Notes under the pieces: model-generated
Told to the model about the DNA's origin: nothing
Databases searched by the model: none
Seen by the model: only the letters and a program-made list of their open reading frames with translations
Shown: positions 56,607 to 64,000 of the stretch, in pieces
Layout: each line of letters starts with the position of its first letter
Numbering within the stretch: the stretch's first letter is position 1
Made by a program: the position numbers and the translations under genes
DNA from: Diplonema papillatum
Lineage: Eukaryota > Euglenozoa > Diplonemea > Diplonemida > Diplonemidae
Assembly (NCBI GenBank): GCA_030068145.1
Contig: JAPJBO010000369.1
Span: 144,872 to 208,871 of the forward strand
DNA length: 64,000 nucleotides
Direction of reading: 5' to 3'

Positions 56607-56909
56607 GTGCAGTTGGGAAATGCTGCAGCCTCGCGTATGAACCCGCCGGGAGTGACCGACTAACCCAAGGTTTGTAGTGTTTGAATCCTCCGGGGTCCAT
56701 GGTCCACTGCAGTGCCGTCAAAAAATCACTCGCGGGTTTGTACCGACTCGAAGTCATGCGACCACTCGATTACTCTGTTTCATCTGCGCACCGCTGCCAT
56801 TGCTAGCTTTGGTTCTTATCTCGGTCAAGCCTAAGGGACTCGCCTCGTTGTCTCAAGGTCTCGAGGCTTTCACCGGAGAGCCACCGGCACCCTCTCTCCG
56901 CCGGTTTTC

Positions 56910-57205
56910 TTTTTACATAAGCGCCAGCTTGAAAGGAAATGCTCGACGATGCTGCCCGACAAAGGACAGAAGGGAACCCAAGTGCTGCAACTACCGAACC
57001 ACGTGTTGAACGGACGTGAGGTCATGCGGGTCTGCCCCGACACGACAAATCACACAAACACAACAGGTCAAAGTCCTGAGTGAGAAAGCAACACACGGTG
57101 GTGTAAGCGAAGAACAAATCAGATTGGGTTTGTATTGTATTTGCCCCTTACCTCTACATTTCCTCCCTTCCATTCGGAGTCGAAGCAGCAACGTCGAGTA
57201 TTTTT
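56910..57205 (+). repeat. R2 MITE, full copy
   Basis: Very similar to 44185-44475. Its right end (GCAGCAACGTCGAGTATTTT) runs straight into an R1 left end, showing that R1 and R2 share junction sequence. Confidence 0.8.
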
Positions 57206-57320
57206 GTATAAGCACCTGCTTTGTAGGAAATACTTGAGGACAGGCTGCGAAATATCAAAGGGGTGCTGTGGCCCACGCGAAACGCAGGTAATACCTGGGG
57301 GTCGTTCGGCGAAAAAGATG
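57206..57320 (+). repeat. R1 repeat, partial
   Basis: R1 left part with small deletions, from GTATAAGCACCTGCTTTGTA to CCCACGCGAAACGCAGGTAA. Confidence 0.7.
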
Positions 57321-57429
57321 AAGTTAAAGGGTGCCCCTTTATCAGGGCAGGTATTCTCATCTTGCACACGGGCCCCGACGCACGCCTGCGTCTACTCCAT
57401 CCAACCCTCTGTTTCTTCTCTCTCTCTCT

Positions 57430-57705
57430 CCAAGTTTTACATAAGCGCCAGCTTGAAAAGGAAATGCTCGACGATGCTGCCCGACAAAGAACAGAAGGGA
57501 TCCCAAGTGCTGTTACTACCGAACCAGGTCGTGAGAGGCCCCCTACACGACAAATCACACAAACACAACAGCTCAAAGTCCTGAGTGAGAAAACAACACA
57601 CGGCAGCGTACAAACCAGATTGTGTTTGTATTGTATTTGTCCCTTACCCCTATATTTCCTCCTTTTCATTCGGAGTCGAAGCAGCTACGTCGGGTATTTC
57701 TTCCA
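57430..57705 (+). repeat. R2 MITE, near full copy
   Basis: It runs from ACATAAGCGCCAGCTTGAAA to GCAGCTACGTCGGGTATTTC, missing about 45 bp around the GTCATGCGGG stretch. Confidence 0.78.
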
Positions 57706-57819
57706 CGCGAGGTCCGTCGCTGCTAGCGGGCCCACGTCGCTGCTAGTGGGCCCATAGAGAAGTACCTCTTCCCTCAGAATGCAGGTCTAGGTGCAAGCGT
57801 GCTAAGAGAATTTCTGAGA

Positions 57820-58150
57820 TGGAACCCGCCACCCGACCTTGCCCGGAGGCCGTCCCATCTTCTTCCCCTTCGGCTTTTCTTTCTCTTATCTCTCGCTCAT
57901 CCCGTCGAGCATCGTCCACCTCTGATCCCTCTCGGCATGCTCGTTGTACGCGTGCACTATGTAGTGGCCTGCATTATTTTCTCCCGTGTGCGATACCACT
58001 GCCGCGAGTCTTAGTCGTCTGCCTAGGCCTGGCAGGGTTATCGCAACGTGCGGCCACTGCTCTCCTGTCCGTGCCTCCAAAGGGGCGTGCCCTCTGGATA
58101 AGCACCGTTGCGCCGGCTTGACTGTCTCTCTCTCCCCGTCTCTCTGTCCG
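57820..58150 (-). pseudogene. USP-like His box relic
   Basis: The - strand frame reads RLRLAAVVSHTGENNAGHYI, VHAYNEHAERDQRWTMLDGM. This matches the beginning of the ORF at 11648-12394 (RAVVAHAGRDNAGHY ... RWTHFDN). Only the His box is left, and a frameshift separates it from the sequence upstream. Confidence 0.55.
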
Positions 58151-58237
58151 TCCTCGCCGCAGATCTAGCCTTGGAATCTGCACTGCCTTGCAACGCGCCA
58201 GGGCTATGGTCGAACGTATCATTTTCATGTCTTTCCT

Positions 58238-58410
58238 CTTTAGTACTAACAATCTGCGGGTTGCCCTTCAATGTATTGTGCAGGCTGAAAAGACGCAGGC
58301 AGCGTGTTTTGATGGTTGATCAGAATTCCTTACCTGAATATACACAGGACACAGGGCAAAAACTAGTGGGAAAACGATCACCCGGCACGCACAAACAAAA
58401 CGAAGCGCCT
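58238..58410 (+). repeat. R3 dispersed repeat, full copy
   Basis: It runs from TTAGTACTAACAATCTGCGG through TGATCAGAATTCCTTACCTG to CACCCGGCACGCACAAAC. Confidence 0.7.
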
Positions 58411-58489
58411 GTCTTTTTCGGAACTCCTCGCATCCGACCCGGCTTCCGCATGGAGAACACCACAAGCGGCAAACAAAAAGCACCGCAGC

Positions 58490-58665
58490 AGTGTGTGTCA
58501 CTCTGTGCATATCGCCGCCAGAGCACGCGGGTTGCTCTCGGCGCACCTGTTCTACCCCATGCCCTCTGCATATCGCCGCCAGAGCACTGCAATACTACGC
58601 GGGTTGCTCTCGGTGCACCTGTTCTACCCCATGCCCTCTGCATATCGCCGTTAGTGCCGACGACT
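58490..58665 (+). repeat. Tandem repeat, ~70-bp units
   Basis: CTCTGCATATCGCCGCCAGA and GGGTTGCTCTCGG(C/T)GCACCT repeat about two and a half times. Confidence 0.8.
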
Positions 58666-58844
58666 CAGTGCCAAGTGCTCTGGCGGCGCACTGAAAGTAA
58701 TCGAGCAACATGCAAGGATGGCTGGCGGCGATAAACACGGTTTAGCGCTGGCGAATGTGTGCATTGTATATTATAGTCCTCTCCGTGCTTATCGCCGTCA
58801 GAGCACAATTGTCTCTGCAGCTTACCAACGAGCCCTTTCCTAGC

Positions 58845-59115
58845 AAACCAGACTCACATCGCTGTCCTGTCTTCCGACACTCAGGTTCCCGCGCTGTGAG
58901 CCAGTCCACTCCTATATCTTGGAAGTGCATCGAATTGCCTACTGCTGTCTATCACCAGTCAGTCAGCAGTCTATCACAGTCTATCAGCAAGGGGTGGACC
59001 TGCTCACGCTGCCGAGGGCCGACCTATGGAGCCCGTGGCCGGAAGGATCGAAACACGGCGCGCAGACACAGGACACGGTGCAGAGAGCACACAACCTTCC
59101 AAGCACGTTCTTACA
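58845..59115 (+). repeat. R5-related repeat
   Basis: It contains CTCACATCGCTGTCCTGTC, GACACTCAGGTTCCCGCGCT and GATCGAAACACGGCGCAGAC-like blocks; the end segment (ACACAGGACACGGTG, CCGCCCTCGTCGGACAAAAG) is duplicated at 59425-59535. Confidence 0.55.
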
Positions 59116-59544
59116 TTTTCCCCACCCCGCGCCGCCCTCGTCGGACAAAAGGACCTCTCTGTCCTTGCACTCTAGCAACGCATTATTATCGGGGTCAACA
59201 CCACACGTTGGAGAGTGAGCTGGTCTGGACCACTCATCTGCGATGGGTTGAATCGGATTACGCGCGCTCCGATACTGAGTAGTCCAGGGACGACGCCACT
59301 GCCACCGATACTGTTCACAAAAATGTGGAAAACAACGGCCGCGATGTCTCGTGCTGTGCCGCGTCTTTCGCGGCACAGCCACGGGAATGCCAAAACCATC
59401 ATCAAAAAATGGCGTATTCCCGGCGCGCAGACACAGGACACGGTGAAGAGAGCCCAAAACATTCCACGTTCCTGCATTTTCCCCACCCCGCCCCGCCCTA
59501 GCCGGACAAAAAGGACCTCTCTGTCCTTGCACTCCACCAACGCT

Positions 59545-59800
59545 TTCTTTTTTGTATAAGCACCCGCTTTGTAGGAATATACTTGAGGAAGCTGCCAGCT
59601 GCAAACGATCAAAGGAGGTAAATGTGCTGTAGTCCACACGAAACACAGGTGAATCTGGGTTCCGTGGCCGGGCGTAAGCGTTCAACAAAAAAGACCCTGT
59701 ATTGTTTTCTCCCCCTCTCCTCCTTCGAAGTAAGCACAAGGCAGCCCCTCGAGTATTTTGAGTGCGAACCCGCTTTATGTCGAAGTACTTGAGGCAGCCG
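59545..59800 (+). repeat. R1 repeat, full copy
   Basis: It runs from TTTGTATAAGCACCCGCTTT to AGGCAGCCCCTCGAGTATTT, followed by a second degenerate left end. Confidence 0.75.
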
Positions 59801-59849
59801 CCCGGTGCGAACCTTAAGCATAATCGTTGTGGTACTGATCGGCACGCAC

Positions 59850-60395
59850 GCGCCCGGGCCTGGTGCCTGGCAAGAACAAAGCATGCCGCATCCGTATCCG
59901 AAAGGTGAGGCTCTGTTTCTCTCTGTCAAAGGACAACCCCACAAAATCCCGAATTCCACAGGAGGAAAGCTGCTGTAGCCCCACAGCAACATGCCCAGAG
60001 TAAAATCTGGGCCGGGTTTATCAGATGAGCATGCACCCGGGCCTGGTGCCTGGCAAGAAATGCCGCATCCGTATCTGAAAGGCGAGGCTCTGGTTCTCTC
60101 TGTCAAAGGACAACCCCACAAAATCCCGAATTCCACAGGAGGAACGCTGCTGTAGCCCCACAGCAACATGCCCAAGTAAAATCTGGGCCGGGTTTGCTTG
60201 CAACCCGCCCAGATTTTACTCTGGGCATGTTGTTCTGGGGTTACATGTTGTTCTGGGGTTACAGAGCAGGTTTCCTCCCGTGGAATTCGGGCTTTTGTGG
60301 GTTTGTCCTTTGACAGAGTGAACCAGAGCCTCGCCTTTCAGATACGGCTGCGTCATTTCTTGCCAGGCACCAGGCCCGGGTGCATGCTCATCTGA
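59850..60395. repeat. Direct-plus-inverted triplicate repeat
   Basis: Copies at 59850-60018 and 60028-60196 are direct repeats (CCCGGGCCTGGTGCCTGGCA to AAAATCTGGGCCGGGTTT). A third copy at 60200-60390 is the reverse complement, so copies 2 and 3 form a large inverted repeat centred near 60199. Confidence 0.9.
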
Positions 60396-60646
60396 TCGTT
60401 CGTCTACTGCCTTGTTTCGTCCTCTCTCTCACCCTCTGTGGATACCCCATTCCAGGGGACTTACCTCGACGCCAGCTGTGTCCCCAAGCAGCCTGCGCCA
60501 CATTCCGGATATCCGTAGCACACCGGTTCGGGCTTGGCCACTGCCCTGTTCACTCGCTGTTACTAGACGCATCGCTGTTTTGCTTTCTTTTCCTGCGCAG
60601 AGTGAGTGCTTACTGCGCACCGGGCGGCACTCTCCGAGGGTCTTTT

Positions 60647-60805
60647 TTTAGTACTAACAATCTTGTGGGTTGCCCTTCAATGTATTGTGCAGGCTACAAA
60701 GACGTAGGCAGCGTGTTTTGGTGGTTGATCAGAATTCCTTACCTGAATACACACAGGGTAAATACAAGTGGGAAAACGATCAACCGGCACGCACAAACAA
60801 ACAGT
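60647..60805 (+). repeat. R3 dispersed repeat, full copy
   Basis: It runs from TAGTACTAACAATCTTGTGG to AACCGGCACGCACAAACAAA, nearly identical to 12929-13085. Confidence 0.75.
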
Positions 60806-61845
60806 GGTGAGTTTCCCTTGTTCTCACCATTTCAATTTGCGTCCCCTAGAATCCCAACGGCTGTGAGGGAACAAGAAGTTTGAGTAATGGAATATGGGGG
60901 AATTGCGCCTTTCATTTTTAGAGCACAGGCTTCGCAGGAAATACCCAGCTCTGTTCATTCGTACGACAAGCACGTGCACGGTGAGGTCCAGCCTCAGAGG
61001 GTGTGCTGCAACAAAAACGCGTGCATAAAGCCCACACCCGAAAGCGGGTGCGACACCCGCTTTTTCTAACTCGGCTTTACTACAAGCTTCTGAGGCTGGT
61101 CCCCACCCGTGTGTGCACAGTAAAGGCCTCGCACATAGGAAACAGCACTGTTCATTCGATGTGGTGCGTACGCCAGGTTCGACTCAGGGGACGACGACAC
61201 GGATTCTCGCTCTTTCCCGAGTGCATTCCGTGTTGAGACGAAGCACTGCAGGATGCAGAAAGACCGCACATCGCGAGGGAAATGGAAGAACCTTGGTTTA
61301 GGAACCAGGTCTTGCGCTCGATGTCCCCACCAGTGACAGCGGGTGGCGGAGACTGCCGTTTCATGATGCAGCATCGACGACCCCCAGCCAAAAGCAGGTG
61401 AGGAGAGCTCTGCATTTGCATTTTGCTCAGCCGTGTCCTCCTACGAATCAGAACTTTCTCACAAATTTCCGAGTTCTTGGAGACCGGTGCACGCGGTGGA
61501 GCTGAAGCTGGGGTTGCAGTAGCGCGTTGCACACCCGCTTTGCAGGCACGACGGACATGAGGTCATGCGGGTCTACCCCTACACGACAAGACACACGAAA
61601 ATAACAGCGCGCGCTAAATAAGTCGAATACACACACAAGTACACGTACTGTTACAGTCTCACTGCGGGAATGCTGCTGCGCAGTCGTCAAGCCACGCAAG
61701 AACCAGGTGGTTGGGGGGGGGGGGGGTGTTGTTGGATGGTTTGATTCCTCTTCGTTCTTTCTTGCAGTCATTTCACCAAGAAGTATCCCGCAGACTTCAC
61801 GTCAGCGAACACAAAAAGGCGCAGACAGACCAGTAAGCAGAATTC
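60806..61845. other. Spacer, nothing recognised
   Basis: It contains a perfect 10-bp hairpin at 61041-61062 followed by a T-run, an R2 scrap at 61550-61605 and a G-run at 61711-61726. No gene is supported. Confidence 0.4.
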
Positions 61846-61847
61846 CC

Positions 61848-61944
61848 ACTACAGCAGATACGATATGCACACTGTCGAAAAGGTTCCTTGAAGGTATAGT
61901 ATGTTAGTGTGCATATCGTATCTGCTGTAGTGTACCTTTTCGAC
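61848..61944. repeat. Perfect 26-bp inverted repeat with a second nested pair
   Basis: ACTACAGCAGATACGATATG-CACACT at 61848-61873 is exactly mirrored at 61906-61931. GTCGAAAAGGT (61874-61884) and ACCTTTTCGAC (61934-61944) form a second pair. A related single arm occurs at 45190-45215. Confidence 0.9.
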
Positions 61945-62750
61945 AACGGTCACCCGGATCCCTAAGCGAATTTGCACTCTGAAAACAAAAAGGTCAAAGT
62001 CCTGAGTGAGAAAACAACACATACGCGGTGGTGTAACGAAGAGCTTTTGGTCGTAGCACCGTGGGCTCGAGTGGCCCCCTCTTCAACTCCAGCTTCTGAG
62101 GCTGGAATCTACCACGTAGGGCCCTTCCCACAGAGCTGCGGGAGCCATTTAGGGTGTCTGCGCTCTGCTGCCCCCTCCTCTTTTTCTCTCCCACACCAAC
62201 CCACCCACGCCTTCATTCCTAGCTAGCAACGTCTGCCGTTTTTGAAAGAAAATGAGGCCAACCGATCTCGCTGGAGGGTCTTTTCTTACCTTCATGGGCC
62301 TTTCGTTGCCGAATCGGACGGTGAACACGCGGCGAGTTGAATTCCACAGCCACAACAGCAGACAACGTACAAAAGGCATGGTCCACGCTACACAAGGGTG
62401 TTACCACCCTGGTAGGGCCAGGTGGTCTAGAAGAACCTTTACACGGCAGATTCCCCACCGGTTGGAGTGAATGCGGGAGTGAAAGCGTGCGGGAGTGATT
62501 TTCCGCAAATCAACACGAACTCCCCCACGTGTGGATCCACAGGTAACACATGTGGATTTTGATTTACTGGTCCACAAGCAGGGGAGTCTAGGCCCACTAG
62601 TGGTCAAGGCCGCACAGCCAGGTGTCGCCAAGTCCAGTAGCTACCTAGCGACGCTATTTTCCGAGTCAAGAGGTTTGGTAAATTTGAAATGCTCAAATTT
62701 AGCTCTCTAGCAAGCTATCCCACTTTTCTGGGGCAGGCCGTTGGGGTACC
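61945..62750. other. Spacer with a repeat tail and an R2 scrap
   Basis: GGTCACCCGGATCCCTAAGC at 61949 and GGTCAAAGTCCTGAGTGAGA at 61992 are repeat pieces. From 62050 onward no gene or repeat is recognised. Confidence 0.4.
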
Positions 62751-62754
62751 CCCA

Positions 62755-63215
62755 CCCCGGACATTTCTCTGCACAACCGCCGGACTGGGCAAAAGGTGCG
62801 GATTTGCACCAACGTCAGACTGAGCAAAACAATTCGGGTTGGACAAACGCCGGACCGGCAAAAAGGTTCGGGTTTGCACAAACGCCGGACTGGACAAAAA
62901 GGTGCGGGTTCGGACTGGCAAAAAGGTTCGGGGTTGCACCGACGCCGGACTGGGCAAAGAGGTTCGGGTTTGCACCAACGCCGGACTGCACAAAAAAGTT
63001 CGGGTTTGCACAACCGCCGGACTGGGCAAAAGGTGCGGATTTGCACCAACGTCAGACTGAACAAAACAGTTCGGGTTGGACAAACGCCGGACCGGCAAAA
63101 AGGTTCGGGTTTGCACAAACGCCGGACTGGGCAAAACGGTACGGGTTGCACAATGCCGGACTGGCAAAAGGTTCGTGTCTGCACAAACGCCGGACTACAA
63201 ACGCCGGACTGAGCA
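62755..63215. repeat. ~36-bp minisatellite, about twelve units
   Basis: Units combine AACGCCGGACTGG(G)CAAAA and GGTTCGGGTTTGCACAA with deletions and occasional variants (CAACGTCAGACTGAGC). A longer period of ~240 bp is visible, since 62770-62890 recurs at 63010-63125. All frames are open because the unit has no stops, so the ORFs here are not genes. Confidence 0.92.
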
Positions 63216-64000
63216 AAAGGTTACCTCTAGACTCGCTAAGGGTGGTCCTAACACCCATGTACTTTTTTGCTGTCGCACATGAGGGGAAAGGTTTCTCCCC
63301 CCTCGAACCTTAAGCGCCCACATGTGGACCACACGTATTTTCTCTGAGACCGAAAACGGAGCGTAAGCCCTGGCGCGAGCCGAAAAATTGATTATTAGTA
63401 TTTGAAGAACACTGAGTGGAGATGACCACTACACTACATTAGACCACACATGTCACGACCATTAGTTAGAGTGCGTAGTGTGTAGCTCCATTCTTCTACT
63501 GTACTCAGAGACAAGATGTTGTGGTACCGGGGGTTCCAGTCGACAAATCCTGGCTGTTGCTACACCGCGACACTAGAGGTTGAGGCCGGAGAGGACGCAG
63601 AGACCCGTGCAACACTGGCAGGTGAGCCCCCTAAGTGCAGAAACAGCTGAAAAACAGTGAAAACACAAGAAGCCGTTAGCGGTCCAAATTTGGAAAATGG
63701 GCTGGAGGCCAAGCTAATGCCCTGGCTAATTCCAGCCGGAAAAAAAAAATTCTTGAAAACCCGACCGGCTGATAATCAGCCGGCTGATTTTTGGAACACA
63801 CCTTGCCGGTGCTTCAAGCTGATTCCGCTTCATGGGCATTGCCAAAGCTGACACTGTTGAAAATCGGCTGATTTTGTGCGAGTCTGCCGGTAAAAAAAAG
63901 GCTCGAAGTTTAATCAGCCGGCAAGCCGGCAGATAACGCGCACACTGGGTGTACATGCAAAAAAGTATCAAGAAGAAAGATCGCCACAAGCACGCACGAA
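63216..64000. other. Spacer with a short dispersed repeat
   Basis: Positions 63645-63720 (GCTGAAAAACAGTG, AAGCCGTTAGCGGTCCAAAT, AGGCCAAGCTAATGCC) match 9990-10055. Inverted AATCAGCCGGC blocks lie at 63760-63790 and 63910-63925. No gene is seen. Confidence 0.45.

Noticed and set aside
59356..59383. 11-bp perfect hairpin GCTGTGCCGCG-TCTTT-CGCGGCACAGC
   Set aside because: Isolated and without context; a chance or repeat-derived palindrome cannot be told from a functional one.
61041..61068. Terminator-like hairpin (AAAGCGGGTG-CGA-CACCCGCTTT then T-run)
   Set aside because: It looks like a bacterial intrinsic terminator, but the setting is eukaryotic and no gene precedes it. It is also not a histone-type stem-loop.
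62741..63313. 190-codon ORF with repeated FGFAPTPDWAK
   Set aside because: It is open only because the ~36-bp minisatellite lacks stops; the other strand and other frames are open as well.

Overview
The window is nuclear DNA of a eukaryote, most likely a unicellular protist or microalga. Coding sequence is GC-rich and split by GT-AG introns, and the intergenic and intronic DNA is packed with decayed transposons, MITEs, minisatellites and microsatellites. The gene products (ER glucosidase II, EMC3, a sphingolipid-type desaturase fused to cytochrome b5, a diacylglycerol-lipase-like enzyme with a FYVE finger) are typical of eukaryotic endomembranes. I cannot place the lineage more precisely from the sequence alone.

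Four host genes can be supported, all on the + strand. (1) 1754-16950: glucosidase II alpha subunit (GH31), four exons, all introns phase 0, about 1001 aa. (2) 20068-29486: cytochrome b5 - PDZ-like - sphingolipid delta-4-type desaturase fusion, modelled with four exons, about 720 aa. (3) 37501-38203: EMC3 (ER membrane complex insertase subunit), first exon only; the 3' exon is not securely found. (4) 51561-55970: a single-exon 1469-aa class 3 lipase of the DAGL type with a C-terminal FYVE-like zinc finger. A degenerate fragment of eukaryotic large-subunit rRNA lies at about 49318-49585.

The most striking pattern is that every host gene carries decayed partial copies of its own exon ends, lying just outside the exon in the flanking intron or intergenic DNA. 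They occur at the 5' end of gene 1 (two copies), the 3' end of its exon 1 (two), the 3' end of its last exon (one), the cytochrome b5 exon (three copies upstream), both edges of the PDZ-side intron, the desaturase 3' end, the EMC3 5' end (two), the lipase 5' end (three) and the FYVE 3' end (one full, two short). This looks like repeated tandem duplication of segments of a few hundred bases across exon borders, with only the innermost copy kept functional.

The remaining sequence is mobile or repetitive. It holds a 460-aa Cys/His-rich ORF antisense in intron 1 of gene 1, with two larger related composite elements in introns of genes 1 and 2. There are two relics encoding a ubiquitin-specific-protease-like His box, one followed by C2HC fingers, and two hAT transposase relics. 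Several MITE families occur, among them two related subfamilies (called R1 and R2 here) and three with clear terminal inverted repeats. Tandem arrays include 88 perfect copies of a heptanucleotide just upstream of a splice acceptor, a 15/35-bp higher-order array, a telomere-like array, and an approximately 430-bp array downstream of EMC3. Labels R1-R7 are local names for dispersed repeat families defined in the feature list.
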